From a virus, in IMG/VR virus record IMGVR_UViG_3300020394_001438, positions 1 to 26,182 of that record: a DNA stretch of 26,182 nt; one strand, 5' to 3'. Below are positions 5,179-11,985 of this stretch, piece by piece. The stretch's first letter is position 1. The number at the start of each line of letters is the position of its first letter. Below the pieces are notes generated by a model. It was not told the DNA's origin. It did no database searches and saw only the letters and a list, made by a program, of their open reading frames with translations. Position numbers and translations under genes: made by a program.

Positions 5179-5582
5179 TCACCCGCTGGCTGCTCGCCAT
5201 CGTTGTGTGCGCTGGCCTGGCCGGGTGGCTGGGTTATCAAAAGGGCCACGAGAGCGGCACGCTGGAAGTCCGCGCTGAGGTCGACAGCCAAGCCGTGGAA
5301 GATCTCAACACGATCATCCAGAGCCACAAAGACCTGGTGGAGGAAGCCAACCAGGCTAGCCTCGATTTGCAGGCTGCTTCAGCGCGAAGAGCGCGCTACG
5401 ACGACAACACCACCGAGGAGTTGCGCAATGTGCTTGCTGAGACGGCTGGCCTGCGTGCTGACGTTCGGTTTGCTGCTGGCGTCATGCGCCAGCTCGAAGC
5501 CGCCCGTGACCGCGCCGCCGCCGCCGCTGCCGGCGGGCTTGATGAGCCCGTGTCCGGCGCCGCCGCCGGTGCCCGCGAATAA
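5175..5582 (+). CDS. Rz: i-spanin Rz, 135 aa
   Basis: A single N-terminal membrane helix (TRWLLAIVVCAGLAGWLGY) is followed by a periplasmic, strongly helical, charged region (about 30-115) with coiled-coil character and an Ala-rich end. This is the Rz inner-membrane spanin layout. With Rz1 it fuses inner and outer membranes in the last step of lysis. The start overlaps the endolysin stop by 4 bp. The second half of the gene also encodes Rz1 in the +1 frame, a classic embedded arrangement. Primary sequence is not conserved in this family, so the call rests on topology, position and the overlapping Rz1. Confidence 0.87.
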   Translation: MITRWLLAIVVCAGLAGWLGYQKGHESGTLEVRAEVDSQAVEDLNTIIQSHKDLVEEANQASLDLQAASARRARYDDNTTEELRNVLAETAGLRADVRFAAGVMRQLEAARDRAAAAAAGGLDEPVSGAAAGARE

Positions 5583-5691
5583 CCCCGACGCCATGGTCGT
5601 TGGGCTCAAGCGGATGTATGACCGGTACGGCCTGTGCGCCGGTCGGCTTTTTGAACTACAGCGCTGGCTGATGAGGGGGCGCGATGAGTGA
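5428..5691 (+). CDS. Rz1: o-spanin Rz1, lipoprotein overlapping Rz, 87 aa
   Basis: In the +1 frame relative to Rz, an ATG at 5428 with GAGGAG seven bases upstream starts MCLLRRLACVLTFGLLLASC, a lipoprotein signal with lipobox LASC. The mature part is proline-rich (KPPVTAPPPPLPAGLMSPCP), as expected for Rz1. The C-terminal YDRYGLCAGRLFELQRWL extends past the Rz stop, so Rz1 is only partly nested. It should sit in the outer membrane and bind Rz across the periplasm. Its last 8 bases overlap the next gene. Confidence 0.88.
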   Translation: MCLLRRLACVLTFGLLLASCASSKPPVTAPPPPLPAGLMSPCPAPPPVPANNPDAMVVGLKRMYDRYGLCAGRLFELQRWLMRGRDE

Positions 5692-6034
5692 GTTCTCGAT
5701 CGAGATCGGAAAATTTCTCGCGCTGGTGGTGACGCTCATCGGCATCTTCTACGGTATGAGCCGCAGCCAGCGCGCTGGCTTCGAGAAGCACATCGACGAA
5801 AAATTCAAGGCGCTCGGTGACGAGCTGACCCGCGTCGAGAAAAACGCCGCCACTACCGCTGCCGAAATCGCCCGGGTGGAACGCGACCTCCTGGAGCTGC
5901 GCGCAGAGTTACCTGATCGGTATGTTCGGCGCGAGGACTACATCCGGGGACAGAGCCTCATCGAGAGCAAACTGGACGCCCTGGCTGTGAAGCTGGAGAA
6001 CCTACAGTTGAAGGAGGCCAAACGTGGACCATAG
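5684..6034 (+). CDS. DUF2730-like phage protein, 116 aa
   Basis: An N-terminal hydrophobic helix (about 8-24, GKFLALVVTLIGIFYGM) is followed by a long charged helix (about 30-116) with heptad-like repeats (FKALGDELTRVEKNAATTAA, then VERDLLELRAEL). This membrane anchor plus coiled coil, and its position between the spanins and the terminase genes, match the DUF2730 proteins of Mu-like phages. Their function is unknown. The start overlaps Rz1 by 8 bp and the stop overlaps the next gene by 11 bp. It might be a further lysis accessory or an anchor for packaging; neither is demonstrated. Confidence 0.75.
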   Translation: MSEFSIEIGKFLALVVTLIGIFYGMSRSQRAGFEKHIDEKFKALGDELTRVEKNAATTAAEIARVERDLLELRAELPDRYVRREDYIRGQSLIESKLDALAVKLENLQLKEAKRGP

Positions 6035-6326
6035 AAAAATTCGGCGGGAAAGCATGCGCTGGAATCTGATCCTGACGCTCAATCATGCCCGGCCGATTGG
6101 TGCCCATGAGCAACTGGTGCTGCAGACCGTCCAGGGGGTATATCCCGATGCGACACCGACCGAGGTCCGCCGCGAGCTGGAATATCTGGATGACCGCAAG
6201 CTCATCGAAGTGGAGCGGGATCCGTCCGGCGCCTGGCGCGCAAAGTTGACTCATTATGGGGTGGACCTGGCCGAGTACACAGTTGACTGTTTCCCGGGCA
6301 TCGCCCGCCCCGAAAAGTACTGGTGA
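6024..6326 (+). CDS. Mu gp26-like winged-helix protein, 100 aa
   Basis: A GTG start at 6024 with AAGGAGG six bases upstream begins MDHRKIRRESMRWNLILTLN. The body fits a small winged helix: helix (ESMRWNLILTLNHARP), helix (EQLVLQTVQGVY), recognition helix (TPTEVRRELEYLDDRKLIEV) and wing (ERDPSGAWRAKLTHYG). Proteins of this size with this fold lie just before the DUF3486 gene in Mu-like phages. The role is unknown; DNA binding during packaging or late regulation are possible. It overlaps the DUF2730-like gene upstream. Confidence 0.72.
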   Translation: MDHRKIRRESMRWNLILTLNHARPIGAHEQLVLQTVQGVYPDATPTEVRRELEYLDDRKLIEVERDPSGAWRAKLTHYGVDLAEYTVDCFPGIARPEKYW

Positions 6327-6331
6327 GGCCA

Positions 6332-6850
6332 ATGCCGCAGGTATCGAAAGTTCAACGGCTCAGCGCCGAAGACAAGCAGTGGCTGGACCAGCAGCTGGTT
6401 CAGCGCGGCTTCTCCGGCTACACGGAGCTGGAGACGCTCTGCAAAGAGCGCGGCATCGACATAGCGAGCAGCAGCTTGCACCGCTACGGCTCCACGTTCA
6501 AAGACCGCCTGGATCGCGTGAAGCTGGTCACGGAGCAGGCCCGCGCCGTTGTCGCCGAGGCCCCGGACGACGAGGGCGCCATCAACGAAGCGCTGATGCG
6601 CCTGGTGCAGGAAAAGTTGTTCGGCGTGGTCATGGAGATCGAGATGGCCCCGGGCGACATCGGGAAAATCGCGAAAGCGATCGCCGACCTTGGCCGGGCC
6701 AGCGTCAGCCAGAAGCGCCTGGCCGCCGAGGTGCGCAAGCAGGCCCTGGAAGACGCGGCGAACAGCGCGGAGAGCGCCGGCCGGGCCCAGGGCGTCAGCG
6801 ATGATGGCATCGCCGCGATGCGCGCGGCGATCATGGAGAGCATGGCGTGA
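6332..6850 (+). CDS. Terminase small subunit, Mu gp27-like (DUF3486), 172 aa
   Basis: MPQVSKVQRLSAEDKQWLDQ starts at the ATG at 6332; a GTG at 6323 in the same frame would add three residues. Residues about 10-60 (WLDQQLVQRGFSGYTELETL, then IASSSLHRYGSTFKDRL) are the DUF3486 signature, with a small HTH-like unit ending in the SSLHRYG motif. The rest is helical. In Mu this protein pairs with gp28 to recognise and cut the phage DNA, packaging host-flanked genomes by headful. The stop overlaps the start of the large terminase gene by 3 bases. The match to the family is strong. Confidence 0.87.
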   Translation: MPQVSKVQRLSAEDKQWLDQQLVQRGFSGYTELETLCKERGIDIASSSLHRYGSTFKDRLDRVKLVTEQARAVVAEAPDDEGAINEALMRLVQEKLFGVVMEIEMAPGDIGKIAKAIADLGRASVSQKRLAAEVRKQALEDAANSAESAGRAQGVSDDGIAAMRAAIMESMA

Positions 6851-8406
6851 CCCTTAACCCCATCGCCGCCGGCGTCAAACAGGCAAACGACACGAACGCC
6901 ATCCTGCTGTCCTATCAGCAGAAGTGGGTGGCCGATAACTCGCCGGTCAAGATCATCGAGAAGAGCCGCCGGATCGGCCTGTCGTACGCTGAGGCGGCTG
7001 ATGATGTGCTCTATGCCGCATCCGAAGCCGGCGCCAACGTCTATTACATCTCCTACAACAAAGAGATGACCCAGGGGTTCATCCAGGACTGCGCGGCCTG
7101 GGCCCAGGCCTATCAAATGGCCGCGTCGCAGATCCAGGAATCGGTCATCGAGCAAAGCGACAAGCAGATCCTGACCTACACCATCAAGTTCGATTCCGGC
7201 CACATGATCCAGGCGTTCACATCGAACCCCCGGAACCTCCGTTCCAAGGGGCGTCCGGGCGAACGCCTGGTGATCGACGAGGCGGCGTTCGTTGACGATA
7301 TCGGCGAGCTGCTGAAGGCGGCCATGGCGATGACCATTTGGGGCGGCCAGATCCGGATCATCAGCACCCACAACGGTGAGGAAAACCCGTTCAACCAGCT
7401 GATCAACGACGTCCGCGCCGGCCGCTACGATTACTCCCTGCACCGCGTCACCCTCGACAATGCTCTAGACTCCGGCCTCTACCGCCGGATCTGCAAGGTG
7501 ACTGGGCAGCTCTGGAGCGAGGAAGGCGAGCAGCGCTGGCGCGAGCAACTGATCAACCGCTACAAGCCGAATCACGACGAAGAGCTGTTCTGCGTGCCGG
7601 CGCTCGGCGGCGGCGCCTATCTCACCCGCGCGCTGGTGGAGCCACGCATGGCGCCGGCGCCGATCGTCCGCTTCAACGGCGACCGGGCCTTCAATGAAGC
7701 GCCGGAGCCGTCCCGGGCCGCGCAGATGTCCGACTGGATCCGCGACGAGCTGCTGCCCTTGCTGCAGCGCCTCGACCGCTCGCGCCGGCACGCGCTGGGT
7801 ATGGACTTCGCCCGCAGCGGCGATATGTCCGTGCTGGCGCCGATGGAAGTCAGCAAGACGCTGCACCGTACGGTGCCGCTGCTGGTGGAGCTGCACAACG
7901 TCCCGTTCAAGCAGCAGGAACAGGTGCTCTTCGCGCTTGGCGATCGCCTGCCGCGACTCTCGGGCGTGGCGATCGACAGCACCGGTAACGGCGCCTATAT
8001 CGGCGAGGCCGCACACGATCGCTGGGGCTCCATGGTGGACCAGGTGCACTTCAGCGAATCCTGGTACCGGGACAACATGCCGCGCTACAAGGCGCGATTC
8101 GAGGACCAGGTCATCACCATCCCGCTCGATGACGACGTCCTCGAAGACCACCGCGCGTTCCGCCTGGTTAACGGCGTAGCGCGGCTGCCGAACGGCAAAA
8201 CCGACAAGAGCGGCAGCCGCCACGGTGACTCGGCCATCGCGATCGTTTTGGCGGATTCGGCCAGTCTGATGGACCTGCCCCCGATCGACTTTCAGTCCAC
8301 CGGTCAGCGCGCTTCCGTTCTGGCCGGTGAACAGTTGGCTGGGCCCACGATCACCGAGACCGGGTTCGGCACCGTGGGCGGCGGCCCTGACCTTGGAGGC
8401 TTTTGA
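6847..8406 (+). CDS. Terminase large subunit, Mu gp28-like, 519 aa
   Basis: The GTG at 6847 overlaps the preceding TGA. The ATPase domain shows a degenerate Walker A (EKSRRIGLS, about 38-46, with no GKT/S), Walker B (RLVIDEAAF with Asp144 and Glu145) and a coupling STHN at 173-176. The nuclease domain (RNase H-like) shows GMDFARSGD (Asp320), AIDSTGNG (Asp377) and RHGDSAIA (Asp461), three metal-binding aspartates. It pumps DNA into the procapsid at the portal and cuts it after a headful. Length fits the Mu gp28 family. The non-canonical Walker A is usual for this branch. The portal start codon shares one base with its stop. Confidence 0.93.
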   Translation: MTLNPIAAGVKQANDTNAILLSYQQKWVADNSPVKIIEKSRRIGLSYAEAADDVLYAASEAGANVYYISYNKEMTQGFIQDCAAWAQAYQMAASQIQESVIEQSDKQILTYTIKFDSGHMIQAFTSNPRNLRSKGRPGERLVIDEAAFVDDIGELLKAAMAMTIWGGQIRIISTHNGEENPFNQLINDVRAGRYDYSLHRVTLDNALDSGLYRRICKVTGQLWSEEGEQRWREQLINRYKPNHDEELFCVPALGGGAYLTRALVEPRMAPAPIVRFNGDRAFNEAPEPSRAAQMSDWIRDELLPLLQRLDRSRRHALGMDFARSGDMSVLAPMEVSKTLHRTVPLLVELHNVPFKQQEQVLFALGDRLPRLSGVAIDSTGNGAYIGEAAHDRWGSMVDQVHFSESWYRDNMPRYKARFEDQVITIPLDDDVLEDHRAFRLVNGVARLPNGKTDKSGSRHGDSAIAIVLADSASLMDLPPIDFQSTGQRASVLAGEQLAGPTITETGFGTVGGGPDLGGF

Positions 8407-9944
8407 TGGATTACGAACAGACTCCCTCCGGCATCTTTGTCCCGGTGAACTTCGCCGCCACTGGCGCCCAGCACCGCCCGGAAATGCGTGAGGTCGCCAC
8501 CACGCTCGACGGCCGAGACATTACCCGGGGCTACATCGACCCGGTGGCGATCCAGCCCACCACGGACACGGTGCTGCGTCTGCGCGGTAACGGCGACTAC
8601 CGGATCTATCGTGAGGTGCTGCGCGATGACCAAGTCGCCAGCTGCTTCAACCAGCGCCAGCTCGCGGTGGTCGGCAAAGAGTGGGCCGTGGATCCAGGCG
8701 GCAAGACCCGCAAGGACAAGGCCGCCGCCCAGCACCTCGAAGAACAGCTGCACGCCGTTGGCTGGGACCGAGTCACCAGGTTGATGATGTACGGGATCTT
8801 CTATGGCTTCGCGGTGGCGGAATCCATGTGGGGCCGCGACTCGCGTCATATCATTCTGGACAACATCAAGGTCCGTAACCGGGCCCGATTTGGCTACGAC
8901 GGCAGCGCCCGCTTGCGCATGAAGACCTTCAGCGAGCCGGAAGGTGAGCTGATGCCCGATAAGAAGTTCTGGACCTTCACCACCGGTGGAGACCACGACG
9001 ACGAGCCCTACGGCATCGGCTTGGGGCATTGGCTGTACTGGCCGACCTTTTTCAAGCGCAACGGCTTGAAGTACTGGCTGATCTTCCTGGAGAAGTTCGG
9101 GCAGCCCACTACCAAGGGCACTTACCCGCGCAATGCGCTTCCGGATGAGCGCCAGAGGCTACTGCAGGCGCTGAGCGCGGTGAACACGGACGCCGGTATC
9201 GCCATTCCCGAGGGCATGGAGATCGAGCTGCTGGAGGCCGCACGCAGCGGCTCAGCGGATTACCAGAGCCTGTATGACCGGATGGACCGTGCGATCGCAA
9301 AGGTATGTCTCGGTCAGGTGGCCAGCAGCGAGGGCACGCCCGGCAAACTCGGCAACGATGATCTGCAGGGCGAAGTCCGAACGGACCTGGTCAAGGCCGA
9401 CGCGGATCTGATCTGTGAATCGTTCAACCGTTCCATCGGGCGCTGGCTGACCGAATATAACTGGCCAGGCGCGGCCGTTCCTCGTGTCTATCGCAAGGTA
9501 GAACCGGAAGAGGATCAGAATCAGAAAGCCGAGCGGGACGAGAAGATCTACAAGATGGGCTTCAAGCCGACGCTCAAGCACATCCAGGATAACTACGGCG
9601 GCGACTGGGTGGAGCGCGCACCTGAGCCGCCGCCAGGGTCCACTTTGCCCGGCGCCCAGCCTGGCGCCGCAGCGAACTTCGCCGAAGGCCCTGAAAGCCC
9701 GCCGGCGCAAATGCTGCCGACCGCACGGGACAACCTGGAAACCGTCACCAACGGCTGGCTGGATCGCGTCCGCACGCTAGTGGATGACGTCGCCAGCCTC
9801 GAAGAGCTGCGCGACCGGCTGATCGAGGTGTACCCGGACATGACGCTGGACCAGTACGCGGATGCGCTGGCCGAAGCGATGGCGGCCGCCCACCTGGCGG
9901 GCCGCAACGAAGTCACCGAGGAGTCACCGGATGCCCTCCGCTAG
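8406..9944 (+). CDS. Portal protein, Mu gp29-like (DUF935), 512 aa
   Basis: The ATG at 8406 (MDYEQTPSGIFVPVNFA) has GGAGG about 7 bases upstream; the TTG two codons of sequence earlier is not needed. Hallmark stretches of the DUF935 portal family include YREVLRDDQVASCFNQRQLA, VGKEWAVDPGG, YGIFYGFAVAESMW and FLEKFGQPTTKGTYP, with a C-terminal helical tail that is acidic and Pro/Gly-rich. Twelve copies form the ring at one capsid vertex through which DNA enters and leaves. Position between the large terminase and the F-type protein is as in Mu. The C-terminal region after about residue 420 is variable in the family and may contact the scaffold. Confidence 0.93.
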   Translation: MDYEQTPSGIFVPVNFAATGAQHRPEMREVATTLDGRDITRGYIDPVAIQPTTDTVLRLRGNGDYRIYREVLRDDQVASCFNQRQLAVVGKEWAVDPGGKTRKDKAAAQHLEEQLHAVGWDRVTRLMMYGIFYGFAVAESMWGRDSRHIILDNIKVRNRARFGYDGSARLRMKTFSEPEGELMPDKKFWTFTTGGDHDDEPYGIGLGHWLYWPTFFKRNGLKYWLIFLEKFGQPTTKGTYPRNALPDERQRLLQALSAVNTDAGIAIPEGMEIELLEAARSGSADYQSLYDRMDRAIAKVCLGQVASSEGTPGKLGNDDLQGEVRTDLVKADADLICESFNRSIGRWLTEYNWPGAAVPRVYRKVEPEEDQNQKAERDEKIYKMGFKPTLKHIQDNYGGDWVERAPEPPPGSTLPGAQPGAAANFAEGPESPPAQMLPTARDNLETVTNGWLDRVRTLVDDVASLEELRDRLIEVYPDMTLDQYADALAEAMAAAHLAGRNEVTEESPDALR

Positions 9945-11187
9945 CTACGGCTCAGTCCCGTTCCGGGAGCAAACCGATTTCTTTCGGCAGAAGCTGAACG
10001 TCCCGACCCAGGCCTGGACTGATATCTACGGCGCCGAGCATGACTTTGCTTTTATGGTCGCCGGCGCGAACCGGAACGCGATCGTCGCCGACTTCCGGGA
10101 AGCGGTGGAGGACGCCATCGCCGGCGGCGGTACGCTCGAGCAGTTCCGTAAGGACTTCGATCAGATCGTTGAGCGCCACGGGTGGGACTACAACGGCGGG
10201 CGGCAGTGGCGCTCGCGGATCATCTACGACACCAACCTCTATTCCAGCTACAACGCCGGCCGGTACCAGCAGCTTTGGGACGCCCGGGAGGCCGTTCCGT
10301 ACTGGCGGTACGACCACTCCGACGCCGTACAGAACCCTCGGCCGGTCCACCTTTCCTGGAACGGGTTGGTGTTGCCTGCAGAGGACCCCTGGTGGCGCAC
10401 CCACTTCCCGATCAACGCCTATGGTTGCCACTGTGGCGTGACGGGGCTCACCGACGTGGATCTGGAAGACATGGGTAAGAGTGGCCCCGACCAGGCACCG
10501 CCGATCAACTGGGTCACCCGGGAGATCGGCCAGCGCAGCCCGGACGGCCCCCGCACGGTGCGCGTCCCCGAGGGCCTGGACCCGGGCTTCGACCACATCC
10601 CCGGCCGGAGCCGGCTGGAAGGCGCCGTGCCGCCGGAGCGGCCGGATCCGCCGATCGCCGGCTCCATGGGTGGCCCAGGGCTGCCGAACCGGCGCGCCCC
10701 GGATGCGATGCCGCCGGCACGCACCGCGCCGGCCAGCCGGTTGCTGCAGGAGGGTCTCAGCGAGGAACGGTATGCCGAAGCCTTCCTGGAAGAGTTCGGC
10801 GCAACGCTCGACCGGCCACGGCTCTTCAGGGACGTTCTGGGTGAAACGCTGGCGATCGGCCGCGGACTCTTCGAGCAGCGCCGCACTGGCGCTCTCAAGG
10901 CGGACAAGAACGGCCGGGGCCGCTTCATGAAGGTGCTGGCCGACGCGATTCAGAGCCCCGACGAGATCTGGGTGCGCATTGAGTGGCAGGCGGCGCGCAA
11001 GGTGGCGGTGGTGCGCCGGCGTTACCTCGCGCGTTACCTGCTCCCCGGGATGACCGTGCCGGCACTGGCGGTGTTCGAGTGGAGCGAGTCCGGCTGGGCG
11101 GGCATCACGGCGTTCCAGCTGGAATCGGGGGACATCAACGATATGCGCCTGGGCATCAGGCTGTATCGGCGGGAAGACGAAGAGTAA
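9931..11187 (+). CDS. Mu F-type head morphogenesis protein with C-terminal PBECR2-like nuclease domain, 418 aa
   Basis: The start at 9931 (MPSASYGSVPFREQTDFFRQ) has GAGGAG 8 bases upstream and overlaps the portal gene by 14 bp. Residues about 1-180 are the Mu F domain: TDFFRQKLNVPTQAW, IYDTNLYSSYNAGRYQQL and a WWRTHFPINAYGCHCGV end with Cys166-His167-Cys168. A Pro/Gly-rich linker (about 210-275) follows. The last 130 residues (FRDVLGETLAIGRGLFEQRR, FMKVLADAIQSPDEIWVRIE, RRRYLARYLLPG, FEWSESGWAGITAF) resemble the PBECR2 family, phage nucleases related to barnase/EndoU/colicin-type toxins. The F part acts in head assembly as a minor capsid protein; the nuclease part may be delivered with DNA into the host (inference). 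Confidence 0.87.
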   Translation: MPSASYGSVPFREQTDFFRQKLNVPTQAWTDIYGAEHDFAFMVAGANRNAIVADFREAVEDAIAGGGTLEQFRKDFDQIVERHGWDYNGGRQWRSRIIYDTNLYSSYNAGRYQQLWDAREAVPYWRYDHSDAVQNPRPVHLSWNGLVLPAEDPWWRTHFPINAYGCHCGVTGLTDVDLEDMGKSGPDQAPPINWVTREIGQRSPDGPRTVRVPEGLDPGFDHIPGRSRLEGAVPPERPDPPIAGSMGGPGLPNRRAPDAMPPARTAPASRLLQEGLSEERYAEAFLEEFGATLDRPRLFRDVLGETLAIGRGLFEQRRTGALKADKNGRGRFMKVLADAIQSPDEIWVRIEWQAARKVAVVRRRYLARYLLPGMTVPALAVFEWSESGWAGITAFQLESGDINDMRLGIRLYRREDEE

Positions 11188-11195
11188 GGAAGGAT

Positions 11196-11217
11196 CCCGC
11201 TGGCCGGCTCCAGCGGG
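11196..11217 (+). other. GC-rich hairpin between the F and G genes
   Basis: CCCGCTGG (11196-11203) pairs with CCAGCGGG (11210-11217) across a 6-base loop, 8 bp after the F stop. No T run follows, so it is more likely an mRNA processing or stability element than a terminator. It lies in the 105-bp gap 11188-11292, in which I see no other feature. Confidence 0.4.
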
Positions 11218-11292
11218 CAGCTTACGCACCTGGTGGCCCAACTGCCGGGGGCAGCACATGCGCAAGCCGGACGCTTAGTTTAGGAGGTTTGA

Positions 11293-11754
11293 ATGGCAGG
11301 CGCCAGAATCGAGTTGGATAGCTCCCGGGCCCAGGCGGCGCTCGGCCGCATGATCGGCGAGCTGCAGAACCCGGTCCCCCTCTACCAGCAGATCATCGAG
11401 TACCTGCGTCGCGTACACGAAGAGCGCTTCCGTGCTCAGCGCTCTCCGCAGGGCAAGCCTTGGGAAGCGCTCAGTCCGGCCTGGCAGAAACGCAAGCACC
11501 GCAACAAAGATAAGATCTTGACGTTCCGGGGCTACCTGCGTGACACCCTGGCCGGCCAGTACGACGCCGGCGGCGTCGAGTTCGGTACCAACCGAGTCTA
11601 TGGCGCCATCCACCAGTTCGGCGGATGGATCACACATCCGCGTGCCGGGAAGATCTATATTCCGGCTCGACCCTGGCTCGGAACCGACGACGATCAGGAC
11701 CTCCACATGGTCCGTTTGGCCCGCATACGGCTCGAAAAATCGGCCCGGGGCTAA
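11293..11754 (+). CDS. Virion morphogenesis protein, Mu gpG-like, 153 aa
   Basis: The ATG at 11293 follows AGGAGG. Residues EERFRAQRSPQGKPWEALSP, LTFRGYLRDTLAGQYDAGGV and VYGAIHQFGGW are the hallmark pattern of the phage virion morphogenesis family (tail completion, PF05069), which contains Mu gpG and P2 gpS. These proteins act at the head-tail interface or tail terminus. The C terminus (IYIPARPWLG followed by a basic helix) completes the domain. The position after F is as in Mu. It is the last gene before a 231-bp intergenic region with the second late-promoter element, so it probably ends the first late transcription unit. Confidence 0.9.
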   Translation: MAGARIELDSSRAQAALGRMIGELQNPVPLYQQIIEYLRRVHEERFRAQRSPQGKPWEALSPAWQKRKHRNKDKILTFRGYLRDTLAGQYDAGGVEFGTNRVYGAIHQFGGWITHPRAGKIYIPARPWLGTDDDQDLHMVRLARIRLEKSARG

Positions 11755-11821
11755 GCGGCCCTAGAAGCCGCCGCGACCCCGCACCCCCTCCGACGGTAGC
11801 CCGAGATCGCGTTCCAGGCCC

Positions 11822-11856
11822 ATAAATCGTTTATAAATCCTCGTCGGCCCTAAATC
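11822..11856. repeat. AT-rich short repeats upstream of the head module
   Basis: ATAAATC occurs at 11822-11828 and 11833-11839, 11 bp apart, and TAAATC again at 11851-11856, in otherwise very GC-rich DNA. It is an AT island in the 231-bp gap 11755-11985, about 75 bp ahead of the 11914 element. It could be an UP-like element, a binding site or a weak -10 region. Confidence 0.35.
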
Positions 11857-11913
11857 CCCCCAGGCCGGGCCGGCGATTCCCGGTCACGGGCTGTCCCTGC
11901 CAGATTGTTCAAG

Positions 11914-11934
11914 TTTTGCCCCCGTTCAAAAGAC
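11914..11934 (+). promoter_or_regulatory. Putative late-promoter activator site, copy 2 (head module)
   Basis: TTTTGCCCCCGTTCAAAAGA followed by C has one C-for-G change relative to copies 1 and 3, located in the N8 spacer; the TTTTG and CAAAA arms are intact. It lies 51 bp before the start codon of the protease/scaffold gene, the position of PI in Mu. Confidence 0.6.
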
Positions 11935-11985
11935 CCGCGTCGCCGGCGGCCACTAGGCTCACCTCATCACGTCAAGGTGAGCGAT

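Noticed and set aside
6484-8223. Two leftward open frames opposite the terminase genes
   Set aside because: They overlap catalytic motifs of the terminase on the sense strand and lack ribosome sites or homology.
9952-11265. A 437-codon leftward open frame opposite the F-type gene
   Set aside because: It is an antisense shadow of a well-supported gene in very GC-rich DNA. It has no family-like motifs, and the sense strand encodes a recognisable protein.
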